From: Cellulomonas sp. NTE-D12
GTDB lineage: Bacteria > Actinomycetota > Actinomycetes > Actinomycetales > Cellulomonadaceae
Length of the DNA stretch: 64,000 nucleotides
Assembly (NCBI RefSeq): GCF_027923705.1
Contig: NZ_AP026442.1
Location: 1,426,001 to 1,490,000 of the forward strand
Direction: 5' to 3'
Part shown: positions 1-8,356 of the stretch, piece after piece
Layout: each line of letters starts with the position of its first letter
Position numbering within the stretch: position 1 is the first letter of the stretch
The notes under the pieces: generated by a model
Told to the model about the DNA's origin: nothing
Database searches by the model: none
What the model saw: the letters and a program-made list of their open reading frames with translations, nothing else
Made by a program: the position numbers and the translations under genes

Positions 1-1
1 C

Positions 2-1522
2 CTGCTGGTGCTGCAGCGGTCCCTCGCGGAGGCGGGGGCCGTCCGCGCGGCCTACGGAGACCTGCAGCGCCTCGTGTGGCAGGTGCGGACCTTCGGCTTC
101 CACATGGCCGAGCTGGAGGTGCGCCAGCACTCCCAGGTGCACGCCGAGGCCCTGGCGGACATCGCCGAGCACGGGCTCGGTGGCGAGCTGGCGCCCCGGA
201 CGGTCGAGGTGCTCGACACCTTCCGTGCGATCGGCAGCGTGCAGCGCCGGTTCGGGCTCGCGGCGGTGCGCCGGTTCATCGTGTCGTTCACGCAGTCCGC
301 CGAGCACCTCGCCGCGGTGTACCGGCTGGCGGAGCTCGCGTTCGACGGTGCCGACGACGCGCCGGTGATCGACGCGATCCCGCTGTTCGAGACCTTCGCG
401 GACCTGCAGGCGAGCGTCGACATCCTCGAGGAGTCGCTGGCAATCCCGCAGGTGCAGCACCGCCTGGAGCAGACCGGGCGGCACCTCGAGGTGATGCTCG
501 GGTACTCGGACTCGTCGAAGGACGTCGGGCCGGTCTCGGCCACGCTCGCGCTGGACGACGCGCAGCGGCGGATCACCGCGTGGGCGCGCGAGCACGACAT
601 CCGGCTGACCCTGTTCCACGGTCGCGGTGGTGCTCTCGGCCGCGGCGGCGGCCCGGCGAACCGCGCCCTGCTGGCCCAGCCACCGGGGAGCGTCGACGGT
701 CGTTTCAAGCTGACCGAGCAGGGTGAGGTGATCTTCGCCCGCTACGGCGACCCGACGATCGCCGCCCGGCACATCGAGCAGGTCACCGCGGCGACCCTGC
801 TCGCCGGCGCGCCCTCCGTCGAGCGGCGCACGGCCGAGGCGGCCGAGCGTTTCGGCGACCTCGCGGCGCGCCTCGACGTCGCCTCGCGCCAGCGGTTCCA
901 CGCCCTGGTCCGGGCCGAGGGCTTCCCGCAGTGGTTCGCCGAGGTGACCCCGCTGGAGGAGGTCGGCCTGCTGCCGATCGGCTCCCGGCCGGCGCGACGC
1001 GGCCTGTCGGTGTCGTCCCTCGACGACCTGCGCGCGATCCCGTGGGTCTTCTCCTGGTCGCAGGCCCGGATCAACCTCGCCGGCTGGTACGGCCTGGGCA
1101 CGGCGCTCGACGCCGTCGGCGACGTCGACCTGCTGCGCAGCGCGTACGCCGACTGGCCGCTCTTCGCCACCGTGATCGACAACGTCGAGATGTCGCTCGC
1201 GAAGACGGACGAGCGCATCGCGGCTCGCTACCTCGGCCTCGGCGAGCGCGCCGACCTCGCCGCGCTGGTGCTGGAGGAGATGGCGCTCACGCGGAAGTGG
1301 GTCCTGGCGATCACGGACTCCGAGGTGATGCTGTCTCGCCGGCGGATCCTCGGCCGCGCCGTCGCGCTGCGCAGCCCCTACGTCGACGCCCTGTCGTTGC
1401 TCCAGCTGCGCGCGCTGCGTGCGCTGCGGACCGGTGAGTCCCAGGAGAGCGTCGAGGACCTGCGCCGGCTGCTGCTGCTCACCGTCAACGGTGTGGCGGC
1501 AGGTCTGCAGAACACGGGCTGA
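2..1522 (+). CDS. ppc: Phosphoenolpyruvate carboxylase, C-terminal part (5' end outside window)
   Basis: Catalyses irreversible carboxylation of PEP with bicarbonate to oxaloacetate, the anaplerotic entry to the TCA cycle, in the cytoplasm. About 506 residues are visible, over half of the usual 880-970, so the N-terminus lies before the window. The catalytic motif GYSDSSKD is encoded near 500-525, the glycine-rich loop FHGRGGALGRGGG near 613-652, and the protein ends in QNTG, the strictly conserved PEPC C-terminus. The reading frame is open from base 2. It converges on the NUDIX gene and overlaps its 3' end by 38 bases. Together with ppdK at 33918-36626 it places two PEP-node enzymes in the window, although they are not linked. 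Identification is secure. Confidence 0.97.
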   Translation: MLVLQRSLAEAGAVRAAYGDLQRLVWQVRTFGFHMAELEVRQHSQVHAEALADIAEHGLGGELAPRTVEVLDTFRAIGSVQRRFGLAAVRRFIVSFTQSAEHLAAVYRLAELAFDGADDAPVIDAIPLFETFADLQASVDILEESLAIPQVQHRLEQTGRHLEVMLGYSDSSKDVGPVSATLALDDAQRRITAWAREHDIRLTLFHGRGGALGRGGGPANRALLAQPPGSVDGRFKLTEQGEVIFARYGDPTIAARHIEQVTAATLLAGAPSVERRTAEAAERFGDLAARLDVASRQRFHALVRAEGFPQWFAEVTPLEEVGLLPIGSRPARRGLSVSSLDDLRAIPWVFSWSQARINLAGWYGLGTALDAVGDVDLLRSAYADWPLFATVIDNVEMSLAKTDERIAARYLGLGERADLAALVLEEMALTRKWVLAITDSEVMLSRRRILGRAVALRSPYVDALSLLQLRALRALRTGESQESVEDLRRLLLLTVNGVAAGLQNTG

Positions 1523-2015
1523 CCGGCACCGACATCACGGCAGGCAGCGGCTCGCCGTGCGCCAGCGCGTCGAGGACCGTCCGCTCGTGCGGGACGACCG
1601 GTTCGGGCAGCGCGTTCAGCGGGTACCAGGCCATGGCGGCGGCACGGTTCGCCTCGCGCAGCTGCGGCTCACCCGTCCAGCGGTCTGCCGCGAAGAAGAC
1701 GTCGACGCGCTGCTCGACGGCCGGGCCGCCGCGCTCGAACCGGTGCAGCACCGTGAGCGGCTGCAGGTCGTCGATGCGCACCTGGACGCCGGCCTCCTCG
1801 GCGGCCTCCCGGCAGGCCGCCTCGTGCACCGACTCGCCCGGGTCCACGTGGCCGGCGAGCGTCGCCCAGTGCTCGTCCCTGTACCCGGTGCCGCGGCGCA
1901 GCTGCAGCAGCACCTCGTCGCCCTGCGGTCCCGGGCGACGCAGCACCAGGTACGCCGCGGCGACGAGCAGGGTGCGGCCGGCCAGGTGGTCGTCGTCGGC
2001 GTAGCGCTGGGTCAC
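1485..2015 (-). CDS. NUDIX hydrolase
   Basis: A 176-residue NUDIX-fold pyrophosphohydrolase; substrate unknown (nucleoside diphosphate derivatives are typical). The complete Nudix box GX5EX7REUXEEXGU is present: it begins GHVDPGES and ends REAAEEAGV, about residues 55-77. I chose the GTG at 2015, giving MTQRYADDDHL. A CAGACT -10-like box (minus strand, at 2022-2027) ends six bases before it, which suits a leaderless start; the frame stays open upstream but that part looks like shadow sequence. It is divergent from the sigma-factor gene (95-base gap with both promoters) and convergent with ppc. The general class is secure, the substrate is not. Confidence 0.9.
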   Translation of the reverse strand: MTQRYADDDHLAGRTLLVAAAYLVLRRPGPQGDEVLLQLRRGTGYRDEHWATLAGHVDPGESVHEAACREAAEEAGVQVRIDDLQPLTVLHRFERGGPAVEQRVDVFFAADRWTGEPQLREANRAAAMAWYPLNALPEPVVPHERTVLDALAHGEPLPAVMSVPVSPCSADLPPHR

Positions 2016-2098
2016 CCGCGCAGTCTGGCACCGGGTCCCTCCGCTGCCTCGGGGAGCGGCTGCCAGGACAGGGCTGCCGCGGTGTCGGAGGTGCGGGT

Positions 2099-2104
2099 TA
2101 CCGT
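2099..2104 (+). promoter_or_regulatory. -10 box of sigma-factor gene (leaderless)
   Basis: TACCGT ends six bases before the GTG at 2111, so transcription should start at or next to the start codon. There is no Shine-Dalgarno sequence. Confidence 0.55.
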
Positions 2105-2110
2105 CCTGGT

Positions 2111-3157
2111 GTGACGCAGACCACAGCCGCGGCCGCCGCGTCGTCCGCCGCGCCGGACGACGGCGGCGCACCGGTCGTGCAGGACGGGTTCGACGCTCTC
2201 GTCGCGCCGCTGCGCCGCGAGCTGCTCGCCCACTGCTACCGGATGACCGGGTCGCTGCAGGACGCCGAGGACGCCCTGCAGGAGGCCTGGCTGCGGGCGT
2301 GGCGCGCGCTGCCGGACTTCGAGGGCAGGTCCTCCCTGCGGACGTGGATGTACCGCATCGCGACGCGCGTCTGCCTGTCGCACCTGGAGGGCAGGGCGCG
2401 ACGGCCGCTCCCGGTGGGTCTTGGTGGACCGCCGGCGGACCCCGCCGTCGAGCCGCACCAGGACCGCTCGGTGCCGTGGCTGGAACCCCTGCCCGACCGC
2501 CTGCTGTGGAGCACTCCGGACGCCGACCCGGCCGACCGGGCGGTGGACGTCGACACCGTGCGCCTGGCCTTCGTGGCGGCTCTGCAGCACCTCACCGCGC
2601 AGCAGCGCGCCGTGCTGCTGCTGCGGGACGTGCTGGCCTGGACGGCGGCCGAGGTGGCCCAGGCGCTGCGGCTGTCCGTGGCGGCGGTCAACTCCACGCT
2701 GCAGCGGGCGCACGCCCGGATGGCCACGCTCGACGTCCCGCCGGCACCCGCGGAGCTCACGCCCCACCAGCAGCATCTGCTGCGCCGGTACGTGGCGGCC
2801 TTCGAGGCGTACGACGTTCCGGCGCTCGTCACGCTGCTCGCGGCGGACATCGTCTGGGAGATGCCGCCGTACCCCGAGTGGTACCAGGGTCCCGACGCGG
2901 TCGGGAACCTGATCTGCCGCTGGTGCCCCGCGACCGGCCCCGGCAGCATGCGGCTGCTGGGCACGTCGTCGAACGGGTTGCCGACCTTCGGCCTGTACAT
3001 GCGGGAGGCGGACGGCCGCCACCACGCCTTCCAGCTGCAGCAGGTGACGGTCGGCCCGGACGGCGTGCAGCGGGTCACCGTCTGGTTCGCGCCCGAGCTG
3101 TTCGGGGCGTTCGGCCTGCCCGAGGTCGTGCCGCCGGACGAGGAGGGGCGCCACTAG
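2111..3157 (+). CDS. ECF RNA polymerase sigma factor with C-terminal SnoaL-like domain
   Basis: 348-residue extracytoplasmic-function sigma factor. Region 2 spans about residues 25-95 (FDALVAPLRRELLAHCYRMT then DAEDALQEAWLRAWR, the -10 recognition and core-binding helices). Region 4 spans about 150-205 (LTAQQRAVLLLRDVLAWTAAE, HTH with VNSTLQRAHARM). The remaining ~130 residues form a SnoaL/NTF2-like domain (YVAAFEAYDVPALVTLLA, then WYQGPDAVGN). This layout matches the SigX5/SigJ-like families, where the fused domain is known to tune activity and often replaces a separate anti-sigma factor. No anti-sigma gene adjoins it; the next gene is a CYTH protein. Target promoters cannot be deduced here. 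Confidence 0.92.
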   Translation: MTQTTAAAAASSAAPDDGGAPVVQDGFDALVAPLRRELLAHCYRMTGSLQDAEDALQEAWLRAWRALPDFEGRSSLRTWMYRIATRVCLSHLEGRARRPLPVGLGGPPADPAVEPHQDRSVPWLEPLPDRLLWSTPDADPADRAVDVDTVRLAFVAALQHLTAQQRAVLLLRDVLAWTAAEVAQALRLSVAAVNSTLQRAHARMATLDVPPAPAELTPHQQHLLRRYVAAFEAYDVPALVTLLAADIVWEMPPYPEWYQGPDAVGNLICRWCPATGPGSMRLLGTSSNGLPTFGLYMREADGRHHAFQLQQVTVGPDGVQRVTVWFAPELFGAFGLPEVVPPDEEGRH

Positions 3158-3229
3158 GCTCAGCGGGTCGGCGCGTGAGCGCACCGCCGTAGGCACGGCC
3201 GCCGTGGCGGCCACGGCTCGGGAGGCCCG

Positions 3230-3862
3230 ATGAGCGACTCCGGCGAGGGCGACTTCGAGTTCGAACGGAGGTTCGTCGCGCGGGACGTGCCGGCCGAGCT
3301 GCTCGAGTCGACCCCGACGTTGATCGTGCAGAGCTACCTTCTGGCCGCCGACGGCTATGCGGTGCGCGTGCGGGTGCAGGCGCCGGGCGTCCCGGCGGTG
3401 CAGGACCCGGGGCTGGACGAGCTCCTGCTGCTCGAGCGGTACGTCGACCGGGTGGAGTTCGCGTCCGTGACGGTGAAGGGCCCGATGGTGGCCGGCACGC
3501 GGTACGAGGCCGAGCGGGAGCTCGACCCCCTGATGGGCATCGAGATCGTCCGCCGTGGACCCGCGCGGGTGGCCAAGCTCCGCCACGCCGTCTGGCTCGG
3601 TGACGACGGCTGGGTGATCGACGTGTTCACCGGTGCGAACGCCCCCCTGGTGGTCGCGGAGGTGGAGCGAGGGGGACCTGTCACCGACCTGGCCATCCCG
3701 TCCTTCTGCGTCACCGAGGTCACCACCGACCACCGCTTCGCGAACGACGCCCTGGCGTCGAGGCCGTTCAGCACCTGGGCGGCAGAGCTCGACGCCGAGC
3801 TCGCCGAGCACGGACCCGTCTTCCTCTCCGAGCTGGGCACCAACCGGCGCCTCGAGCCGTGA
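3230..3862 (+). CDS. CYTH-domain protein
   Basis: 210 residues, close to a single CYTH domain (the CyaB/thiamine-triphosphatase fold that binds triphosphates and divalent metal inside a beta-tunnel). The N-terminal signature is EFERRF, an ExExR form of the usual ExExK. Further charged strands follow: YAVRVRVQ, EFASVTVKG, YEAERELD and a late WVIDVFTG. The enzymatic activity in this subfamily (triphosphatase or otherwise) is not predictable from sequence. The ATG at 3230 is preceded by GGGAGG five bases away, a proper Shine-Dalgarno, unlike its leaderless neighbours. The gene stands alone between the sigma factor and the VOC gene. Confidence 0.85.
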   Translation: MSDSGEGDFEFERRFVARDVPAELLESTPTLIVQSYLLAADGYAVRVRVQAPGVPAVQDPGLDELLLLERYVDRVEFASVTVKGPMVAGTRYEAERELDPLMGIEIVRRGPARVAKLRHAVWLGDDGWVIDVFTGANAPLVVAEVERGGPVTDLAIPSFCVTEVTTDHRFANDALASRPFSTWAAELDAELAEHGPVFLSELGTNRRLEP

Positions 3863-3866
3863 CCGC

Positions 3867-3895
3867 TTGAAAGTTGATCCTTCAACTATTACAGT
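3867..3895 (+). promoter_or_regulatory. Leaderless promoter with embedded operator palindrome
   Basis: -35 TTGAAA (3867-3872), a 17-base spacer, and -10 TACAGT (3890-3895) ending seven bases before the ATG at 3903. The spacer carries a perfect inverted repeat AGTTGA-TCCT-TCAACT (3872-3887). A repressor bound there would block polymerase directly. TTGA/TCAA half-sites are common for MarR-family regulators, often found before VOC/catechol dioxygenase genes. No MarR gene lies in the window, so the regulator is unknown. Confidence 0.7.
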
Positions 3896-3902
3896 GGTTG
3901 AC

Positions 3903-4895
3903 ATGACAACCACTTCGTCTGCGCCCGGCACCGCTCCTCGACCCGGGGCCGGGGCCCGCACGGCCGTCGCGCCGACGCTCGCGCAGGCTCACGAGTCCAT
4001 CGCGGCGGGCACCGGCATGGACGCGGTCACGCTGCTCGTCGGGGACCTGGACACCCAGCTGCACTTCTACCGAGACGTCCTGCGCCTCGCGGTGGTCGAG
4101 CAGCCGGTCGACCGGCTCGGCACCGGGCCGGCGCAGGTGACGCTGGGCAGGGGGACCACGCCCCTCGTCGTGCTGCGGCACACGCCCGACCTGCCGCCCG
4201 CGCGCCGCGGATCGGCCGGCCTGTTCCACACGGCCTTGCTCTTCGACGACCGTGCCGACCTGGCCGAGACGCTGGCCTCGGTCGCACGCCACGCGCCCGG
4301 CACCTACACCGGCTCGGCCGACCACCTCGTGTCGTTGGCGTTCTACCTGACCGACCCCGAGGGGAACGGTGTCGAGCTGTACTGGGACCGGCCGCGCGAC
4401 GAGTGGCGGCACACCGCCGACGGTGGCGTGCTGATGGACTCCCTGCGCCTCGACCCGAACGAGTTCCTGGGTGAGCACCTGGGGGAGGCGCAGCTCGAGC
4501 GGCTCGAGCAGGCGGCACCCGACCCGGCTCCGGTCGACGGGGAGACCGTCGTCGGCCACGTGCACCTGTCCGTCGGCGACGTGCCCTCGGGGCGGGCGTT
4601 CTACGTGGACGCGCTCGGCTTCGACATCACCGCGCAGTGGCACGGGGCGCTGTTCGTCTCCGCCGGCGGCTATCACCACCATCTGGCGATGAACACGTGG
4701 GCGTCGGCCGGCGCGGGACCACGCGCGTCGTCCCTCGGTCTCGGCGAGGTCCGCATCCTGGTGCCGACGGACGACGACCTCGGGGCGCTCGCCGCACGGG
4801 TCGCTCGGGCCGGGGTGCGGGGCGAGCACGACGGACAGACGTTGCGTTTAGAGGACCCCTGGCGCAACGTGATCCGGGTCGCGGCCGCAGCCTGA
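3903..4895 (+). CDS. VOC-family dioxygenase/glyoxalase-like protein, two VOC domains (CatE-like)
   Basis: 330 residues with two vicinal-oxygen-chelate modules. The first runs about residues 35-165 (VTLLVGDLDTQLHFYRDVL ... FYLTDPEGNGVELYWDRP), the second about 215-330 (VGHVHLSVGDVPSGRAFYVD ... HHHLAMNTW). This organisation matches the catechol-2,3-dioxygenase CatE/YfiE type, which cleaves catecholic substrates with an Fe(II) or Mn(II) centre. The metal ligands are plausible as the first-domain HFY/ELYW region and the second-domain VHLS and HHLAMN histidines, but I cannot assign them firmly. The start is the ATG at 3903 because the promoter places the transcript 5' end there. One TTA leucine codon occurs near 4848, rare in this GC-rich window. 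A role in aromatic or quinone detoxification is inference. Confidence 0.85.
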   Translation: MTTTSSAPGTAPRPGAGARTAVAPTLAQAHESIAAGTGMDAVTLLVGDLDTQLHFYRDVLRLAVVEQPVDRLGTGPAQVTLGRGTTPLVVLRHTPDLPPARRGSAGLFHTALLFDDRADLAETLASVARHAPGTYTGSADHLVSLAFYLTDPEGNGVELYWDRPRDEWRHTADGGVLMDSLRLDPNEFLGEHLGEAQLERLEQAAPDPAPVDGETVVGHVHLSVGDVPSGRAFYVDALGFDITAQWHGALFVSAGGYHHHLAMNTWASAGAGPRASSLGLGEVRILVPTDDDLGALAARVARAGVRGEHDGQTLRLEDPWRNVIRVAAAA

Positions 4896-4932
4896 GCAGC
4901 ACATCTGCACGTCGGGACGTAGCCTGCACGGC

Positions 4933-5733
4933 GTGACGCATCCCGTACGCATCGGTGTCCAGCTCCAGCCCCAGCACGCCGACTACCCCCAGATCCGCGA
5001 CGCGGTGCGCCGCGCGGAGGACCTCGGCGTCGACGTGATCTTCAACTGGGACCACTTCTTCCCGCTGTCCGGCGACCCCGACGGCAAGCACTTCGAGTGC
5101 TGGACGATGCTGGGCGCCTGGGCCGAGCAGACGAGCCGGGTGCAGCTCGGCGCTCTCGTCACGTGCAACTCGTACCGGAACCCCGAGCTGCTCGCCGACA
5201 TGGCGCGGACCGTCGACCACATCAGCGGTGGACGGCTGATCCTGGGCATCGGTGCGGGCTGGAAGCAGAAGGACTACGACGAGTTCGGCTACGAGTTCGG
5301 CACACCCGGCAGCCGGATCGCGGACCTGGCGCAGGCGCTGCCGCGGATCAAGGCTCGCCTGGCGGTGGGCAACCCGGCGCCGACGCGGGAGATCCCCGTG
5401 CTGATCGGCGGGGGCGGGGAGCGCAAGACGCTGCGCGTCGTCGCGCAGCACGCCGACGTGTGGCACTCGTTCGGTGACGTGACCGAGCTGCGGCGCAAGA
5501 GCGCGATCCTCGACGAGCACGGCGCCGCCGTCGGGCGGGACACCGCGTCCCTCGTCGAGCGCTCGGTGGGCGTCGGTGCGCCGCCGGAGGCTGTCGCCGA
5601 CGACCTGCTCGCCGCGGGCGTCACGCTGTTCACGGTGGGGACCGGCGGACCGGACTACGACCTCTCGCTCGCGCAGCAGTGGGTGCGGTGGCGGGACGAG
5701 CGGGCGCGGCGCGAGGGGGACGAGGGCAGGTAG
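4933..5733 (+). CDS. LLM-class F420-dependent oxidoreductase
   Basis: 266-residue luciferase-like monooxygenase (TIM barrel). Family features are IGVQLQPQHADYPQI at the N-terminus, the NWDHFFPL segment, the TWTMLGAWAEQT-like helix (WTMLGAWAEQTSRVQLG), GGRLILGIGAGWKQKDY, and IPVLIGGGGERKTLRVVAQ. Actinobacterial members use cofactor F420 rather than FMN; that is knowledge of the family and not visible as a single motif. The substrate is unknown. Start GTG 4933 with a TAGCCT box (4920-4925) seven bases upstream, so probably leaderless and separately transcribed from the VOC gene 37 bases before it. Confidence 0.88.
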   Translation: MTHPVRIGVQLQPQHADYPQIRDAVRRAEDLGVDVIFNWDHFFPLSGDPDGKHFECWTMLGAWAEQTSRVQLGALVTCNSYRNPELLADMARTVDHISGGRLILGIGAGWKQKDYDEFGYEFGTPGSRIADLAQALPRIKARLAVGNPAPTREIPVLIGGGGERKTLRVVAQHADVWHSFGDVTELRRKSAILDEHGAAVGRDTASLVERSVGVGAPPEAVADDLLAAGVTLFTVGTGGPDYDLSLAQQWVRWRDERARREGDEGR

Positions 5734-5776
5734 CCGGGGCGACAGCCCCGGAGGTCGCCCCGACCGGTGGCGCGCC

Positions 5777-5782
5777 TAGGGT
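5777..5782 (+). promoter_or_regulatory. -10 box of metallophosphoesterase gene (leaderless)
   Basis: TAGGGT ends seven bases before the ATG at 5790. No Shine-Dalgarno is present. Confidence 0.5.
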
Positions 5783-5789
5783 GGTGACG

Positions 5790-7610
5790 ATGCGACATCC
5801 ACGCTTCCCCCGACGCTCCCGGCGCTGGTGGCTGCGCGCGAGCCTGCTCGTGCTGCTCGACCTGCTGGTCGCGGTGGTCGTCGGGGTGACGACCGCGTCG
5901 GTGCACGGGTCGTTCGGCCCGCACGAGGCACGGTACGAGGTCACCACCGACTCGACGGTCACCATCGACGTCGGTCCGCTCGGGACGCTCCAGGTGCGCT
6001 CGCCCCTGCCGCTCACGCTCGGCGTGCGGGCCACCGTGGAGGAGATCCCGGACACGCTGACCTCGGTCGACCCCGCGACCACGCTCGCGGCGTTGAGCGG
6101 GGACCTCCAGTCGTACATCCAGTTCTTCAGCGCGCCGCAGTCCACGGTGCACGACGTGACGCTGGCCTTGATCGCCGACGCCGCGGTGCGGGCGGCGGTG
6201 ACGGCGCTGCTCCTCGCGGGCCTGTGGTACCTCGGTCGGTGGCTGCTGGGCCCGGCTCGACGCGCCGAGCTGGCGGCCGCGCTGCGGGTCCACCGGCGCC
6301 TCGTCGTGGCCGTGGTCGCCGGGGTCGTCGTGTGCGGCACGGTGCTCACCTCGAGCACCGGGCCGACCCCGACCCGCTCGACCGCGGCGATCTCGTCCGT
6401 GTTCAACGGCACCCCGCTGCAGGGCGCCCGCGTCACCGGTCGGCTCGGTGGCGTGATCGACACCTACGGCGGCTACGTCCTCTCGGCGGTGCGCGAGAAC
6501 GACGCGTTCTACCAGGCGGCCGACCAGGCGCTCGTCGCCGCGTGGGGCTCCAGGCCCGCCGATCCCGTCGTCTGGTCCCGGCCGTCCCCGACCGCGACCC
6601 CGACCGCCACAACGTCCGTGTCCGCGGCCGGCTCGACCGCGGGCGCCACCGCCTCGCCGACGGGGCTCGCGCCGCAGGCGACCGGGCTCGCGCCGCAGGC
6701 GGCCGGCCTGGGCGGCGCCGCCTCCGCGTCGCCCACGTCCTCGTCGAACGGCTCGCCCAGCCCGTCGCCGACACGCGCCCAGGCGAAGCTGGTCACCGTC
6801 GTCGTGGTCTCCGACCTGCACTGCAACGTCGGGATGGCGTCCCTGATGCACTCCGTGATCACGCTGTCCAGGGCCTCGCTCGTCCTCGACGCGGGCGACA
6901 CGACCCTCGACGGCACGCCGGTGGAGCAGTACTGCGACACCACGTTCGCCCGCGCCGTCCCGGCCGGCGTCGCGCTGGTGACGTCTCCGGGGAACCACGA
7001 CTCGGACACCACGAGCAAGCGGTACGCCCGTTCGGGCGCCACGGTGCTCGCGGGTTCGGTCGTGACGGTCGACGGCATCCGGATCCTCGGCGACCACGAC
7101 CCGAGCCAGACCCGGGTCGGCGGCGGTACCACCTCGGTGGCCGGCGAGACCGTCACGGACGCCGGTGCACGACTCGCGGACGTCGCCTGCGCCGACAAGA
7201 CCGGCGTGGACCTGCTGCTGATCCACAACCCCCCGGTCGGCCAGGAGGCGCTGGACCGCGGCTGCGTGCCGGCGCAGATCTCCGGGCACTACCACGTGCG
7301 CACCGACCCCGAGGTGGTCGGCGAGGGGGTGCGGTACATCAGCAGCACGACGGCGGGCGCCCAGGTGAACCAGCCGACGATCGGGCCGCTGCACGGGGTG
7401 GCGGAGCTGACGGTGCTGCGCTGGGACACCGAGACCCGCAGGTTCGTGGACTACCGCGTGATCGCCGTGCACCCCGACCGGACGGTCACCGTCGGTGCCG
7501 CGCAGCCGTGGCCGGCGGTGCCCCCCGCGTCGTCCTCCAGCGCCGGGCCGTCCTCCGGTCACGGACCGACCGCGACGGGCGGTGCGGTGCCGGCGACCGC
7601 AGCGCCCTGA
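5790..7610 (+). CDS. Membrane-anchored metallophosphoesterase
   Basis: 606 residues. A basic N-terminus is followed by a transmembrane helix (about residues 14-36), then two more hydrophobic segments near 130-150 and 170-190. Next comes a low-complexity Ser/Thr/Ala/Pro stretch (about 270-330) and a calcineurin-like phosphoesterase domain (about 332-560). The metal-binding motifs are all present in order: SDLHCN, LDAGDTT, SPGNHDS and SGHYHVR, so the dinuclear metal site should be intact. Related membrane phosphoesterases usually face outward after the linker, but the topology here is inference. A Ser-rich tail closes the protein. Substrate unknown. The neighbouring gene is a metal-dependent DtxR regulator in the same orientation with its own promoter. 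Confidence 0.87.
   Translation: MRHPRFPRRSRRWWLRASLLVLLDLLVAVVVGVTTASVHGSFGPHEARYEVTTDSTVTIDVGPLGTLQVRSPLPLTLGVRATVEEIPDTLTSVDPATTLAALSGDLQSYIQFFSAPQSTVHDVTLALIADAAVRAAVTALLLAGLWYLGRWLLGPARRAELAAALRVHRRLVVAVVAGVVVCGTVLTSSTGPTPTRSTAAISSVFNGTPLQGARVTGRLGGVIDTYGGYVLSAVRENDAFYQAADQALVAAWGSRPADPVVWSRPSPTATPTATTSVSAAGSTAGATASPTGLAPQATGLAPQAAGLGGAASASPTSSSNGSPSPSPTRAQAKLVTVVVVSDLHCNVGMASLMHSVITLSRASLVLDAGDTTLDGTPVEQYCDTTFARAVPAGVALVTSPGNHDSDTTSKRYARSGATVLAGSVVTVDGIRILGDHDPSQTRVGGGTTSVAGETVTDAGARLADVACADKTGVDLLLIHNPPVGQEALDRGCVPAQISGHYHVRTDPEVVGEGVRYISSTTAGAQVNQPTIGPLHGVAELTVLRWDTETRRFVDYRVIAVHPDRTVTVGAAQPWPAVPPASSSSAGPSSGHGPTATGGAVPATAAP
6663..6701 (+). repeat. 21-bp in-frame direct repeat
   Basis: Two copies of an 18-base identical unit (6663-6680 and 6684-6701; period 21) encode a duplicated GLAPQAT/A heptapeptide in the linker of the metallophosphoesterase. 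It is a likely length-variable site. Confidence 0.8.
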
Positions 7611-7647
7611 CGTCGGCAACCCGCCCGGCACCGACCGGCCCGGCCCC

Positions 7648-7653
7648 TACGCT
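7648..7653 (+). promoter_or_regulatory. -10 box of DtxR-family gene (leaderless)
   Basis: TACGCT ends seven bases before the GTG at 7661; no ribosome-binding site follows. Confidence 0.5.
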
Positions 7654-7660
7654 GGACGTC

Positions 7661-8332
7661 GTGAGCCAGTCCCCCCATTCGCTGACGGCCGTCAGCCAGG
7701 ACTACCTCAAGGTGATCTGGTCCGCCCAGGAGTGGTCGGACGCGCCTGTCACCACCAAGGCCTTGGCCGCGCGCCTGGGCGTCGGCGCGTCGACCGTCTC
7801 GGAGACCGTCCGGCGGCTGGCCGACGCCGGCCTGGTGACGCACGAGCCCTACGGCGCGGTGGGGCTGACCCCTGAGGGACGGGCGCACGCGCTGGCGATG
7901 GTGCGACGGCACCGACTGCTGGAGACCTTCCTCGTCGCCCACCTCGGCTACGCGTGGGACGAGGTGCACGACGAGGCCGAGGTGCTCGAGCACGCCGTGT
8001 CGGACGGCTTCGTCGAACGCATTGCCGCGCACCTGGGTCACCCGACGCGGGACCCGCACGGCGACCCGATACCCGGCCCCGACGGGACGATGGACGTGCC
8101 GACCGCCAGGACGCTCTGGGACGTGGAGCCGGGGGAGTGGCGGGTGGTCCGCATCTCCGACGCCGACCCCGAGCTGCTCCGCTACCTCGCGGCCCGGGGG
8201 CTGGGCCTCGACGCTCCCGTGAGCGTGACCCGGCACTCCGTCGCCGGCGTCGTGTCCGCGCGCGTCGGAGACCAGGAGCAGGTCGACCTCGGTGAGGGCG
8301 CGGCATCGGCGATCTGGGTCGGGAACCCGTGA
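7661..8332 (+). CDS. DtxR/MntR-family metal-dependent transcriptional regulator
   Basis: 223 residues with the full DtxR layout. A winged HTH covers about residues 5-65 (SQDYLKVIWSAQEW, then TTKALAARLGVGASTVSETVRRLADAGLV). A metal-binding dimerisation domain follows to about residue 140 (HRLLETFLVAHLGYAWDEVHDEAEVLEHAVSD, with His/Glu ligands typical of the family). A C-terminal FeoA/SH3-like domain covers about 150-223. The HLGYxWDEVHDEAE segment and the HTH favour an MntR-like (manganese) regulator, but iron-responsive IdeR-type is possible; the choice is inference. No metal transporter adjoins it. The start is set by the leaderless promoter. Confidence 0.9.
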   Translation: MSQSPHSLTAVSQDYLKVIWSAQEWSDAPVTTKALAARLGVGASTVSETVRRLADAGLVTHEPYGAVGLTPEGRAHALAMVRRHRLLETFLVAHLGYAWDEVHDEAEVLEHAVSDGFVERIAAHLGHPTRDPHGDPIPGPDGTMDVPTARTLWDVEPGEWRVVRISDADPELLRYLAARGLGLDAPVSVTRHSVAGVVSARVGDQEQVDLGEGAASAIWVGNP

Positions 8333-8356
8333 CGGCTGACGTGTGGAGCTGACGCG

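Noticed and set aside
2012..3961. 649-codon open frame on the minus strand opposite the sigma-factor and CYTH genes
   Set aside because: It is a high-GC shadow frame: composition is Arg/His/Gln-rich without domains, and the plus-strand genes have clear motifs and promoters.
4846..4851. TTA codon in the VOC gene as a bldA-type developmental switch
   Set aside because: That control is established for Streptomyces; nothing here indicates a bldA-dependent organism, and one codon is weak evidence.
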